Shown piece by piece: positions 14,151 through 26,118 of a DNA stretch of 64,000 nucleotides. Positions within the stretch are counted from its first letter, which is position 1. Each line of letters begins with the position of its first letter. The notes under the pieces were generated by a model that made no database searches, was not told where the DNA came from, and worked only from the letters and a program-made list of their open reading frames with translations. This DNA comes from Lepus europaeus. Taxonomy: Eukaryota > Chordata > Mammalia > Lagomorpha > Leporidae. The stretch is taken from contig NC_084839.1 of assembly GCF_033115175.1 (NCBI RefSeq), positions 36,193,501-36,257,500 of the forward strand, given 5' to 3'. The position numbers and the translations under genes are program-made.

Positions 14151-14780
14151 AGAGCAGGCAGAATAGCACAGTGATTAATAGCATGGGTTCTGGAGCCAGA
14201 CTGCCTAAAGTTTGAATTCATTATTTATTCCTTATTAGCTATGTGACCTTGGACAAGTTTTTGAACTTTCCTATGCTTTATTTCCTTCCGTGTCAGATGA
14301 ACTTAAGGACAGAACACATCTAAGTTGGTATTTTAGTCTGTTTTGTGCTGCAGTAGACAACTGCAGAATGAGTAATCTATAAAGAACAGAAATTTATTTT
14401 TCACAGTTGAAGGGAAATTCAAGATCAAGGTGCTAACAGGTTCTGTTGTCTGGTGAGGACTGTTCTCTGCTCCAAGATGGCACCATGTTGCTGAGTCCTC
14501 CAGAGTGAGAGACACTGTGACTCACATGGTGGAAGGCAGAAGGGCGAGGTAGCTAACGTTGCCTAAAGTCTGTTTCATAAGGGCTGTAACCCCACTTTCA
14601 TAGTCTAATTTATCCCTTGAAGTCTCCATCTCATAATGCTATCACATTGGCAACACCCAAATTTTGGGGGAACACATTCAAACCACAGTGGTTGGTGCGT
14701 AAGAATCAATAGATATGTAAAACGCTTGGATCTGTGCTAGGCATATAGAATGCAGTAAAAGCTAGCTATTGCTATTATGG
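14150..14780 (+). mobile_element. MIR (ancient tRNA SINE), split by a MaLR LTR
   Basis: 14150-14326 matches the MIR 5' half and core ('atagcatgggttctggagcc', 'tgtgaccttggacaagtttt'). 14697-14780 matches its 3' part ('cttggatctgtgctaggcat'). The two halves are separated by the LTR at 14331-14686, so the LTR inserted into a pre-existing MIR. Confidence 0.8.
14331..14686 (-). mobile_element. ERVL-MaLR solo LTR (MLT/MST-like)
   Basis: Reverse-complement MaLR LTR: starts 'tagtctgttttgtgctgcag', contains 'aacagaaatttatttttcac', 'aagatcaaggtgct', 'tcacatggtggaaggcagaa' and ends 'aacacattcaaaccaca'. No internal viral sequence is present. It is an old pan-mammalian element. No clean TSD is visible. 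Confidence 0.75.
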
Positions 14781-15530
14781 TAAAGTTTGTGATAGTTACA
14801 TATTAAAAGCCTGCATCCAGGGAGAAGAAAAGAGTTGGAAATGAAGAATAGAAGGGGATGAGGGAGGAAGAGAAAAGAGGGAGAAAACGGAGAGAAGAAA
14901 GATGACCTGGGAACTAACCCAAGGAGGCCAGTGTCTCCGTAGTGACACTGCAGACAGATGATGGAGTGAGCAGATTTGGTTAAGTTTTTGGGAAACACTG
15001 CAAGGGAGCAGCAAGCAGGCAGAAGAGCCAGAGGCTGATTGCTGCTATAACCCAGGCTATAATGCAAGGGGTCTTGTCATGGCAGCTCCTTAGTTAGCAT
15101 GTATTTCCCCAGTTAGGTGAGGTGGAGAGTTTGCACTGTGTGTGGCTAGGGACTTTCCTAGTTCCTCAAGTGCCCTGGGGAGGCTCTCCATGGGAAGAGG
15201 AAGAGGGCCACAAAATGAACAAGAGATTGGGAAGAGATTACTGGAGAAGAAGGAATGCGAGTGAAAGGTGAGAGGAAGAATGGAGTAGACCACATCTTTG
15301 AACACGAGAATGGAAACTGAGGATGTCAGTTTGGAGAATCACTGAAAGCTCACACTGGGGACTTCCTTTATCACCGTGCTTGTTACTTTGGAGACAGACA
15401 CAGAAGGTTGTGTTATCTTACTCCTGAGTTCACAGCAGTCTGTCCTTTCTCCTTATTTATTTTTTCATGCACCCAATGGTTCTCTTTTATCACCATTTCT
15501 AATTTCATTCTCCTTTTCACCCTACAGTCA
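14781..15530. other. Unassigned sequence with purine-rich tract
   Basis: 14822-14905 is almost pure A/G on the plus strand. The rest, to 15530, shows no repeat or gene. Minus-strand frames over the tract are low complexity and are not proposed as genes. Confidence 0.45.
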
Positions 15531-15533
15531 TTT

Positions 15534-16446
15534 TTTTTAAAGAAATTAACTTAAATCAAATAAAGCTATATATCATGTACATGATGTTTTTAACCATGTA
15601 TACATTGTAGAATGGCTAAATCAAGCTAATTAACATGATTTCCTCACTGATGTAATTTTTTTTTTTTTTTTATGGTAAGGACACTAAAGAATCTGTGTTA
15701 GCAGGGAGGAGAGAACTTACACTTTGATTATGGCCTTGTCTAGATAAGGTCGGAGTTGGTGAACTCAAGAGGCTTCCATAGCCTTGGCAGCTCATGACAA
15801 GAGCTTCGGGTGATTACTGACATCATAAATAGGAGTGTCAATTGGTAAATCAACAACGGGAGTCACTGTGCACTTACTCCCCATGTAAGATCTCTGTCCT
15901 TAATGTGTTGTACTATGCAAATTAATAGTAAAACTAGTACTCAAACAGTACTGTATATTTTGTGTATCTGTGTGGGTGCAAACTGTTGAAATATTTACTT
16001 AGTATATACTAAGTTGATCTTCTATATATAAAGATAATTGAAAATGAATCTTGATGAAGAATGGGATGGGAGAGGGAATGGGAGATGGGATGATTGCAGG
16101 TGGGAGGGTGGTTATAGGGGGGAAAAGCTGCTATAATCCAAAACTTGTACTTTCGAAATTTATATTAAATACAGTTTAAAAAAAGAATCTGTTAGCAATT
16201 TCCAAATATACAAATATATGAACCATAATTGTTAACTAGAATCCTGATGTTATTAATTAGATTTCTTAAACTTATATCTTTTAGCTAACTCTCTATAGCC
16301 TTTCTCCCTACCTTAGTAACCATCATGCAACTCTATTATTCATGTGTTTAATTTTGTTAGGTTCCACATATAAATGAGATCATGTGGCATTTTTCTTTCT
16401 GTACCTGACTCATTTCACTAAATGTCCTTCAAGTGTATCCATGCTT
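15534..16446 (-). mobile_element. Old L1M 3'-end, interrupted
   Basis: 15545-15660 ('atggctaaatcaagctaatt') and 16198-16440 ('cacatataaatgagatcatg', 'ctgactcatttcactaaatg') correspond to antisense old L1 3' sequence. The copy is interrupted by the younger sense L1 at 15704-16181. Confidence 0.65.
15704..16181 (+). mobile_element. 5'-truncated rabbit L1 with TSD
   Basis: 478 bp of L1 3'UTR collinear with 2110-2580: 'ggcttccatagccttggcag', G-rich tract 16065-16125, and a short A-tail. TSD AAAGAATCTGTGTTAGCA (15686-15703) and AAAGAATCTGTTAGCA (16182-16197) differ by a 2-bp GT. Confidence 0.92.
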
Positions 16447-16463
16447 AAAAAAAGTTAAAATTT

Positions 16464-16783
16464 GGGCTGGCACCGTGGCTCACTAGGCTTATCCTTCGCC
16501 TGTGGTGTTGGCACTCTGGGTTCTAGTCCTGGTTGGGGCACCAGTTCTGTCCCAGTTGCTCCTCTTCCAGTCAAGCTCTCTGCTGTGGCCTGGGAAGGCA
16601 GTGGAGGATGGCCCAAGTGCTTGGGCCCTGCACCCGCATGGGAGACCAGGAGGAAGCACCTAGCTCCTGGCTTCTGATCGGCGCAGTGCACCGGCCATGG
16701 CAGCCATCTGGGGGGGTGAACCAATGGAAGGAAGACCTTTCTCTCTGTCTGTCTCTCCCTCACTGTCTAACTCAACCTGTCAA
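16464..16783 (+). mobile_element. CSINE with perfect 17-bp TSD
   Basis: Head GGGCTGGCACCGTGGCTCAC, B box GGTTCTAGTCC, tail ACTCAACCTGTC plus poly(A). TSD AAAAAAAGTTAAAATTT at 16447-16463 and 16784-16800. Confidence 0.94.
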
Positions 16784-17326
16784 AAAAAAAGTTAAAATTT
16801 TTATTGAACAATTTATCTTTTTATACTCATATTGTATACTCCTTAACATTATTGTAGCTATTATTTTTAATACTTTTTTTTGTCTTTAAAACCTCATACT
16901 GAGGATATCCAGGGTCAACTATTAAAAAAGAGTTTACTGTGTATCTTTTTGTCTATGTTCCAACAAGTTGTGTCTTTTTATTTCAGGTACACTGTATTTT
17001 TAGTTTATATAAACCATCTTGTACTAGATATCTTATTCAGCTTTTTAAAAATTTTCCTTTAAATACCTTATTTTCAAAAATCTATGTATGCTTCTGTGTA
17101 TACATGGAATTTCTTGATTCTGGATGCTCAGGACTCCATGCATGGATAAACACCTCTAACCTAGGTTGCCCCACTGCCGCCACCATCAAATAATGGTCAG
17201 TAAATATCCTTCTTTATGTCTCTTTATAGACCCTTGTGAGAATTCTTTCGTATACAGAGTTGGGAGCAAAATTACTGTTCATAGATTATGCATATTCTAA
17301 TTTAGCTAGGTACCCCAAGGCTACCT

Positions 17327-17662
17327 TTTATTTATTTTATTTTTTAAAAAGATTTATTTGTTTGTTTGAAAGAATTACATAGATAGAAGGTGTCTCTGCA
17401 TGTTTCTCCTATCTACTGATTCACTCCCTAGATGGCCTCAAAGACTGGGGCTGGGCTAGTATGAAGCCAGAAATCAGGAGCTTCTTTCTGGTCTTCCATG
17501 TGGGTAGCAGGGGCCCAAGCACTTGGGACATCTTCCGCTGCTTTTCCCAGGCTGTTAGCAGAGAGCTGGATTGGAAGTAGAGCAGCTGGGACATGAACTG
17601 GCACCCACGGAAGGTTACAGTATGGCATGTGGCAGCTTTATCTACTATGCCATAATGCCATC
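17327..17662 (-). mobile_element. Old CSINE with 14-bp TSD
   Basis: Reverse CSINE with tail 'aagatttatttgtttgtttg', diverged body and head 'gccataatgccat'. TSD CCCCAAGGCTACCT at 17313-17326 and 17663-17676 is perfect although the body is old. Confidence 0.9.
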
Positions 17663-17950
17663 CCCCAAGGCTACCTGTTAGATTGACTGTCCCTGTTTCT
17701 GTCAACCAGCACTGCTTGAAGACTCATATGTAGCCATATGTCTGCCAACAGTTAGCATGGTTTAACACTCTTCTTTTTCATTTAATGTATTTCACTACTG
17801 ATTTCATATACTATTTCCCTGATTACTAATGAACTTGAATATGAATATTTATTTTTGTCATCTTTTTTCCTGTCTAAATTATTTGTTCATATCCTTTCAG
17901 TTGAGAGTCATTTTTTCCCCAATTGACGGCAGTAGTTCCATTTGTATTCT

Positions 17951-19422
17951 TTTTTTAAAATTTTTAAACTTTTATTTAATGAATATAAATTTCCAATGTA
18001 CAGCTTATGGATTACAATGGCTTCCCCCTCCCATAGCTTCCCTCCCACCCTGAACCCTCCCCTCTCCTGCTCCCTCTTCCCTTCCATTCACATCAAGATT
18101 CATTTTCAATTATCTTTATATACAGAAGATCAATTTAGTATATACTAACTAAAGATTTCAACAGTCTGCACCCACATAGAAACACAAAGTGAAACATACT
18201 GTTTGAGTACTAGTTATAGCATTAAATCACAATGTACAGCACATTAAGGACAGAGATCCTACATGAGGAGCAAGTGCACAGTGACTCCTGTTGTTGACCC
18301 AACAAATTGACACTCTAGTTTATGGCGCCAGTAACCATCCTAGGCTGTCGTCATGAGTTGCCAAGGCTATGGAAGCCTTCCAAGTTTGCCGACTCTGATC
18401 ATATTTCAACAAGGTCATAAAGCACAGGGTGAGGATAGTAACCAGTGATCCTAAGAGTGGAATTAACCAGGTCTGAACAATTATACAGCATTAAGTGGGG
18501 AAAAGGACCATCAGTACACACAGGTTGGGAGTAGAGCCATTGGAGGTAGAGTAGAGGTTATGATTACAAAGGAATGAGGCCCAAGTGTGCTAGACAGGGT
18601 CTAGAACAAAGGACAGAGTCATTATTAGAGGAGCTAAGAAAGGTGCTGTCTAAGCTACAATTAAGTTTTCTGATTTAGAGGCAAATAGAACCTGATAGAA
18701 GGGGCTTGATAATAATCTGTTGGGCTTTAGGCCTTGTAAGTTAAGAGGCCCAGACCTATCTATCTCTTCACATGGGGTACATCCTAAGGGAGGTGTGAAC
18801 CTCCTAGGGGAAGGCACTCTGTTGACTTTCATTACTTGGCTGGCCTGGGAGGAGAGCTGGCCAGGTAAAGGCAGGGGGCATCTCTAACAAGAAATTTACA
18901 GTTCTGCCTGCAATGTTGCTGACCCTACGTGGCCATCCCCTCAGCTGCAGTGGTCACTTTGGAAGCTGGGCTGAGTGAAGGGTTTTTCAGCTTAGAGCCA
19001 GTAAGATCTGTGGCTCTGACCTGGGCATCCTTCGACTCCAGGGCAGGTCCATTTCCAGTGATCCAACTCTTGGCAGAGCTGCCAGGGCTCTTCACAAGCT
19101 GACTTCTGCTGAAGCCCAGGCTTACCACATTGAAAGCCACTGCAGTAGACTGGCCTGTTGGGTCTCCTTGTGGGCAGATCACTGTACAGATCAGCCATTA
19201 ATAGGCCTGCCACCCATTGCTTCTGATGCCTAGCTTTCTTTTCCTCCTGGTTTGTGTTAAAGCAGACCAGAGGATGCAAGTCAAGGGAGTGCCCGTGTCC
19301 CATCTCTAATCTTCGGTGGCCTGAACTACAAGTCTATAGTCACAGGCATGTTCTGTAGTAGTTTTTCTAAGGTAGACAATGCCCATGAGGAAAATTATAT
19401 TCTCACTTAAAAACTTTCTTTC
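17951..19422 (-). mobile_element. 5'-truncated rabbit L1, 1.47 kb of 3' region, perfect TSD
   Basis: The left end is poly(T)/AACTTTTATTTAATGAATA followed by the C-rich tract, the reverse of the rabbit L1 terminus. 18100-18420 is collinear with the other L1 tails here. 18430-19420 is a more distal 3'UTR segment not shared with the copies at 1 or 63205. Perfect 13-bp TSD CCATTTGTATTCT at 17938-17950 and 19423-19435. Minus-strand frames of 85 and 103 codons (18925-19303) lie in this 3'UTR and have no known domain. Confidence 0.88.
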
Positions 19423-19740
19423 CCATTTGTATTCTAAATATTGATGTCTCACTGGTGATAAAAATTGTAGTTACCCCCTCCCATTCTGTCATTCATCTGT
19501 TAACTTTGTCCACACTGTAAATGGTTGAATAGAATTCTTGCTTTATGGTTTGCATTGCCTCTTTTTCACAAAGGTATTTCTTCCTCTTGTTAATTATGTT
19601 TTTTACTTTCACATTAAGTCTTTAATTCATCTGACATTCACATTTGTATGCAATGTCATATAATTATCTAGTAGTTATCTAGTAGTACCTACTATTAAAT
19701 AATTTATATCTTCATCTTTGAATCATTGTATCATATTTAT

Positions 19741-20199
19741 CATTTGTTGACATAGAGAAAAAGGGAGAAGTGATTGTAGGGAAAGGTGATGCTATTAACC
19801 TATGACATCACAGAAATGTGTATGTGTGGGATAAGCTTTTGTGGTAGAAAGACAAGCCTTAGCACTCATGAAGCCTTTGCATCTGATTCTTACAGCCCTC
19901 CAGCATTTTCTTTCATGGCTAATGGAAGTTTTGGCACTAATTATGTTTTTAGCCATAAACCAGATGGACTGGCTTATATGCCCTTCTGATATTTTATTTA
20001 TGTTTTCCCGAACATGTTGATTAACTGAAAGAGGTGATCAAAACTGATTCAGAAGGTATACAAGTTAGATTAGGAAAAGTTATCAGAATTGCCCAAAGCA
20101 AAAGTATGGCCAAGGGAACAGAGAGATAGGCATCACTACTTATCCTGTACTCTAATCCCAGTCTGGAGGCAGAGCTCATGAAAACATCCATAGGCCTTC
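19741..20199. other. Unassigned sequence
   Basis: No repeat or gene recognised. A 67-codon frame at 19786-19989 has no supporting features. Confidence 0.4.
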
Positions 20200-20970
20200 T
20201 GTGGGTTGTGGCTGAAATATCACAAATTTATTATCTGATAATTCTGGGGTTCAGAATTCAGAAATGGGTGTCTCAGATTTATGACCAAGGTGTTGCAACG
20301 TAGGGCTACATTCCTTTCTGGAAGATCTAAGTGAGAATCTTTTTCTTATGTTGTGCAGCTTTTAGAGGCCACATGCTTTCCTTGGCTCGTGGCCCCTTCC
20401 TCCATCTTCATGGGCAACAGAGGTTTGTTTAATTTCTTTTCACAACACTCCATTTAACTCCTCTGCCTCTGTCCCTACTGTTAAAGACATTTATGATTAC
20501 TCTAGATCCATCCAGATGATCCAGGATAACTTCCTCACTTTAAAGCCAGCTGATTAGCGACATTAATTCCTTTTGCAGGGGCTGGCACTATGACTCAGGG
20601 CAGGCATCCCATAAGGGTGCTGGTTCGAGTCCTGGCTGCTTCACTTCCAATCTAGCTCCCTGCTGATGCACTTGGGAAAGGGGCCCCTACACTCAAATGG
20701 GAGACCTGGAGGAAGCTCCTGGCTCCTGGCTTTAGCCAGGTCCAGGCCTGGCCATTGGTGGCCATTTGGGGAGTGAACCAGCAGTTGGAAAGATCTCTCG
20801 CTCTCTCTTTCTGTCTCTCTGTTTCTTTCTCTCTCTCTCTGTAACTCTGACTTGCAAATAAAATGAATACATATTTTTTAAAAATTCCTTTTGCCAGAGA
20901 TCATAGTCCCAGATTCTGGGGATTAGGACATATACAGCTTTGGGTTGCGGCTTTATTCTGCCTACTGCAA
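20200..20970 (-). mobile_element. MaLR-like (MLT-type) LTR, split by a CSINE
   Basis: The left part contains 'cacaaatttattatctgata', 'ccttggctcgtggccccttc' and 'gatccaggataacttcctca'. After the CSINE it resumes with 'ggggattaggacatatacag' and ends 'tattctgcctactgca'. This matches the reverse of an old MaLR-type LTR consensus. The exact subfamily is not certain. Confidence 0.6.
20577..20882 (+). mobile_element. CSINE inside the MaLR-like LTR
   Basis: Head GGGGCTGGCACTATGACTCA, body, (CT)n and tail AAATAAAATGAATAC. TSD AATTCCTTTTGC at 20565-20576 and 20883-20894 is perfect. Part of the head is deleted. Confidence 0.92.
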
Positions 20971-21865
20971 GAGGATAGCTGTGTGCCCCTTAGGTTGGTC
21001 CACTGCTAGAACAATGTGGTGCTGTGTAGACAATAGTTTCAAAGTAGTTGAGGAAGTTTATGAGGTGAGTGGCTGGAGGGCAGTTTCACAGAGTCCTGTA
21101 AAGTGTTGAGAAAGTAGCCAAGGTTCCCAGACCATCCAGGGGAGACAGAGGTGCTGAAAGAAAAATGGCTTCAGAGAAGCCAGGGTTCAGAGGAAGAGGC
21201 TGTCATGGTGAGGACTTCAGGAGAGCCAGGGGCAAGCACCAGCCTCCACATAAGGGCATGGCTGATGGTCAGGGCAGCTTGTGAGCTGAGGGGCCCTCTC
21301 ACGGCACAAGCAGGTACAAGGTGCACCTGATCCACATGCCATCTTAGAAAGGAAGGGGGCTAGGAGGTAGAAATCTGAAATCGCTGAACTTTACCTCAAA
21401 TAGACTGAGTTAGAATACAGTTGGGCTCCAGTTCAAAAATGTGAATATCTTCTTCACCCTCAGAGGAAACGGGGGTCTGGAGAAAGATTAAATTAATTCT
21501 GCACAGTGTGGACATTTTGTTCCTCCTTCTCCCTTATATGTGACAAGCTCTGTGAGTGTGTGGTGTGTGTGTGTGTGTGTGTGTTTTACTTAGATTGTAC
21601 TTCCATTTGGTGAAGGGCATTTGAATGACAAATAAGCTGTTTGTATTTACATTCTAAGTGGATCTGAGGGTACTGGCAGCTTTGGGAACCCCTTCTGAAC
21701 TGCTCCCCTAAGGTTCCCTGTGGCGGTGAGTTGTGACCAACCTACCAGCGAAACCACCTGTTAGCACTTAATTGTCTCATTATAACTGACATGTCAATCA
21801 GCTGTTTTGGATAAAGATACAGTTCATCTAAACTGCACCAGAAGTATAATATATAAAAACTACTT
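20971..21865. other. Unassigned sequence with (GT)n at 21563-21584
   Basis: No gene or interspersed repeat recognised apart from a ~22-bp GT microsatellite. Confidence 0.45.
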
Positions 21866-22153
21866 AAATAGTTTTTTTTTTGATTTGAGAGAGAGAAAAA
21901 GAGATGCACATACACACAGAGACACACTGAAAGAGCTCTCATCTACCAGTGTCTCTTCAAATGTCTGCAATAGCCAAGACTGAGCTGGGGCTGGAGATGG
22001 GAGCCAGGAATGCAATCCACGTCTGTCATGTGGGTGACAGGAACCCAGTAACTTAGGACATCACCACAGCTTCCCAGGGTCTGCATTAACAAGAAGCTGG
22101 AATCAGAAGCTGGAGCAGGGAACTAAAAAAATACTTTTTTGACATGCAGAGTT

Positions 22154-22201
<48 letters not shown>

Positions 22202-22515
22202 CTTCTTTTTGCTGGTTCACTCCCCAAATGGCCACAATGACCAGGGCTGGGCCAGGCCACAGCCAGGAGCTTCTTCTGGGTCTCCCATGTGGGTGCAGGG
22301 GCCCAGGCCCTTGAGCCATCTTCTGCTGCTTTCCCAGGCTATTAGTGGGGAGCTGGATTGAAGTGAGCAGCCAGGACAGGAGCTGGCACTCACTGCAGGG
22401 GATGGCTTAAACAGCTACACCACAATGCCGGTCCCTGGAGCAGGAAATTAAACCCAGCCACTCTGTTATGGGATGTGGGCATCTTAACCACCAAGCTGAA
22501 TCTTGCTCCCCCAGA
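21866..22515 (-). mobile_element. Old CSINE split by a second CSINE
   Basis: 21866-22127 and 22436-22515 form one diverged reverse CSINE ('tgagctggggctggagatgg', 'gggatgtgggcatcttaacc'). A younger reverse CSINE occupies 22128-22435. Confidence 0.87.
22128..22435 (-). mobile_element. CSINE nested in an older CSINE
   Basis: Contains a 46-bp (GA)n tract (22154-22199), the reverse body and head 'acaatgccggtccc'. TSD TGGAGCAGGGAACTAAA (22111-22127) and TGGAGCAGGAAATTAAA (22436-22452), two mismatches. Confidence 0.92.
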
Positions 22516-25250
22516 AGCATAATTTTTGCTGTAGATCAACATTTCAGAAATTTGTTCTGAAAGTCAGTTTATTTTTAATGTAGCAACTTGAAGTTAATAT
22601 AATTGGGAGTTCACACTTGGAAATATATTTATTTCACACCTCTAGCAATGGGTTGATTGTCAAACATACGTTGTTTATAGAAGTTCTGTGCCTAGTATTC
22701 CAATCTAGTAAGATGTTGATTTGAAAATGAAACTCTTCTGAAATCTGTGCAGACCCTGGGTGAGCTTTGTGTTGCAATTTAAGCAGCTGTCTGAAATGTG
22801 ATAGAATATAAAATTATTTTTTAAAGTGCAAGTAGTGAATCCAGTGTTTTATAAATTTGTCTTGAAAATAAAATTTTTTAATAAGGCATAAAATAACTGA
22901 GCTATGTCAGAAACTTAGTAAATTCCTACCATTGTCCTTTGAATTAATCACCAAAGAATGGCTCGTCAAACATCCCCATTTTCAAGTGACAGTGTGGCCA
23001 GGTATTCATGCTGAGAAACATTGCTAATGGACTACGGAAAGATATTCTGTTTTTCTGTTTTTTTTTTTTTTTCCTTTATCCTACTTCTTCTTTTCTTTTA
23101 AAGCGCATCTAAAGCTGTATTTAGTGTTCTAGACTACAATCTACAGTATGAAGCTTATTCTAGGAACCACAGAGTCACTCATTCTGGGCTGGCCGTGTAT
23201 TGGAATGGACGATTTGGTCTCCTGGCTGAGACAGGAACACATAAGAAGGCTCAGCTACCTGGGCAGGGAGAGGAGAGGGGGTTTGAAGGCCTCCCCGAGA
23301 GATAAAAGAGGAGGAAGGGGAGTTTGTCAGGTGGGAACAGTGGGAAGGCTGGAAGGGCGGGCTGGGCAGAGGGAGAAGTGTATGCAAAGGTAAGGGACGG
23401 TGGGCAAGGTGTTATATTTGGCAAAGTTTATGTGGTGGGAGATAGGCAAGGAAGCACCTACTTGGCATGGAGCTTATAAAATACAAGTTCTGTAAAATAT
23501 TCTGTTTAATGAGAAAGGTAGTTCAAAATGCATCATGGCACTTTCAACAAAATAAAATCCTTAAAAAGGATTGAATGTAGTGACTTTGGTGATGATTACT
23601 GAACTACCATCAGTGTTCTTTAGAACCTTTTTCCTTGGTCATCATACAATGTAGGACAGAGAGCATTCACACATGCAACTCAGTGGAAGCTGGGAGAACC
23701 AAGTGGAGAACAAGGAGGTGGAATTCAGGACTCAATGTCAAGTGTCAAGAACAAAGGGCCAGACATCTAATAAATATCACATTCCCTATGCAGTGACAAA
23801 CTTAAAATAAATCCAGTTTCCATCTGAGGATATTGATGCCTAAGGGGTGGATGGCAACAGTTTTCTACTTCTAATTACCTTTGAATGTATTGTTGCAATG
23901 AACTATGCCTTCAGCACCGATCCAAAGTTTCTCATTTGCTGTTTCTCTTTAATCCTCTACTTACTCCTATGCTTTGCTAACCTGGCAAAAGTTCCCTGAA
24001 ATTTCCTCTACCTGGAAAGATTGGACCTTCTCTAGAATCATATCTTTCTTATTTGTTTCATTTGCATTTTCAACTCTGTAAACTTCAAGGTCTGCCTTTG
24101 CTAACAAACTTTTCTTGTTTTCTATTTTGGACTTTTAGGTCATTGGCAGTAGAATCTATGTTTCACTTTTGCATCCCCATAGCATCTAATAATATGTTAT
24201 TTGTTGACATATTTGTGGAACTGAGTTCTTTTTCAGTCACTATACACATGTTCTGCTGTAACGGAAAATCACTGCCAACAGTTAATACATTATTTAGGTT
24301 AATTGTTTTATAATTAGTCATCATGCTTTTGTTCCCTCATTTGTAGCTATCATTTACTATTGTTTTTCAGTTAAAATAGCTGTATCTTCTGCTTTTAATT
24401 CCCTCTCAAGTTATTAAATAAATTCAAATATTATAAATGTATCTATTATTCTAAGTCATTATTCTCTGGCCCAAAGGTAACCACTGACCCCTCTTAAATA
24501 GTAAAGTACAAGTGTTTTTATGGAACTTAATCATTTCCATTTATTTTCTCTGAAAGTTTCTGTGTTGTAGACATTTGAAATTGCCAGAAATTAAGTTTTT
24601 AAATTTTTTTACAAACTCTTCATAATCAATGTTTGTGAGAATGTATTGAATAATGACCATGACATTTTTCGTTACAGCCAAATGGGCTTTGATTAAATTC
24701 CATAAATGTTAATTGGACGCCTACCAGACACAAGCCACTGTGGATGATGCAGAAATGAATAATACATAGTCCTTGCCAAATGGGAACTTTCATTCTATGC
24801 AACCACATGGAGCAGCTCATAGAACCCCCTTCCCTTTTATGTTTCCTCCATGGTGCGGTAAAAGGTAGATAGTCACAGATGGAATGTCTCATTTTATTCA
24901 TCTTGCAGGTTTGTTAATCACCAACTGTGATTATTCTGTTTTACATGAAAATTGTTCACCAAGTCCTATTAAACTATGATTGACTCATTTTATGCAGGTG
25001 GTATCATTGTATAATAGGCCACCATATTAAAATGCAAATTTGGCTCAAAGATCAGATTTACATATGGTCTTCAATTTTTCTAAGTTATTCTTTTTAGCCA
25101 ACTAGTAAAAGTTACCGCATCATTTAAAGAATGTATTGATCTAATCTCAAGGCATGAGTTAAAGATGACTATTAAGTGATTCCACTATTTGCAGCATTTA
25201 TGACTGTAGACATCACGTAGATATGTCAGACTTAACACAATCAAAAGTTG
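22516..25250. other. Largely unassigned sequence with two probable L2 remnants
   Basis: No gene recognised. 24055-24275 resembles a sense L2 3' end ('gcatccccatagcatctaat'). 24690-24810 resembles an antisense L2 3' end ('ttggacgcctaccagacaca', 'aatgaataatacatagtcct'). 23265-23400 is G/A-rich low complexity. Confidence 0.5.
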
Positions 25251-25883
25251 GGGGCTGGTGCTGTGGCATAGCAGGTAAAGCCCCGCCTCCTGCAGTGCTA
25301 GCATCCCACATGAGCACCGGTTCAGTCCCAGCTGCTCCACTTCTGATCCAGTTCCCTGTTGTTGCACCTGGGAAAGCAGTAGAAGATGGCTCAAGTGCTT
25401 TGGTGCCTGCACCCATGTGGAAGATCTAGAGAAGGCTTCTCGCTCCTGGCTTCGAATTGGCTCAGCTCTGGTCGTTGCAGCCATTTGGGGAGTGAGCCAG
25501 TGGATGGAAGACCTCTCTCTCTCTCTGCCTCTCCTCTGTAACTCTTTCGAATAAGAGGTAGAGTTACAGAGAGAGGGAGAGAGAAAGAAAGAGAGGTCTT
25601 CCTTCCATTGGTTCACTCCCCAGATGACTGCAATGGCCAGAGTTTCACTTCTGAAGCCAGGAGCCTGGAGCTTCTTTTGGGTCCCCCAGGCAGGTCCAGG
25701 GGCCCAAGGACTTGGGCCATCTTCTACTGCTTTCCCAGGCCACAACAGAGAGCTGGATTGGAAGAGGAGCAGCTGGGACTAGAACCGGCGCCCATATGGG
25801 ATGCCGGTGCCACAGGCGGAGGATTAACCTACTGCACCACGGCACCGGACCCCAAATAAATAAATAAATCTTAAAAAAAAAAA
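25251..25883 (+). mobile_element. CSINE split near its tail by an inverted CSINE
   Basis: 25251-25554 is a sense older-type CSINE from head GGGGCTGGTGCTGTGGCATA to 'gtaactctttcgaataa'. Its AAATAAATAAATAAATC tail resumes at 25853-25883 after an inverted copy. Confidence 0.88.
25555..25852 (-). mobile_element. Inverted CSINE inserted in the tail of another
   Basis: Reverse CSINE from 'gaggtagagttacagag' to the head 'ggcaccggacc'. It lacks its own poly(T)/TTTATT tail at the left. The flanks CGAATAA (25548-25554) and CAAATAA (25853-25859) could be a short TSD. With its host copy it forms a ~280-bp inverted repeat. Confidence 0.87.
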
Positions 25884-26118
25884 GTCAACTCTAATTCCCA
25901 AACTTTCTCTATTAATTTGACTATTCTTGTTACCTTATTTAACTGGAATCATAGAGTCTTTTTGGTAATTGGCTTATTTCAATGATGTTTATTTTTGCTA
26001 TTGAAAAACTGAATAGAACCTAATGAAAATAGAGAATTAGTTAAATAAACCATAATATTTCCATACTATAGATAGTAACATGCAATCAATTGCTTTTTCT
26101 TCAAGATCAATCAGTGTA

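Larger units (their letters stand above)
17190..19740 (-). mobile_element. Old L1M (ME-like) with two later insertions
   Basis: Flanks at 17190-17326, 17677-17950 and 19423-19740 resemble antisense L1M ORF2 ('tttccctgattactaatgaa', 'cctcccattctgtcattcat'). A CSINE (17327-17662) and a younger L1 (17951-19422) lie within. The old element itself is strongly eroded. Confidence 0.55.

Noticed and set aside
25185..25745. 186-codon minus-strand frame
   Set aside because: Lies wholly in an inverted CSINE pair. SINE-derived frames recur throughout the window.
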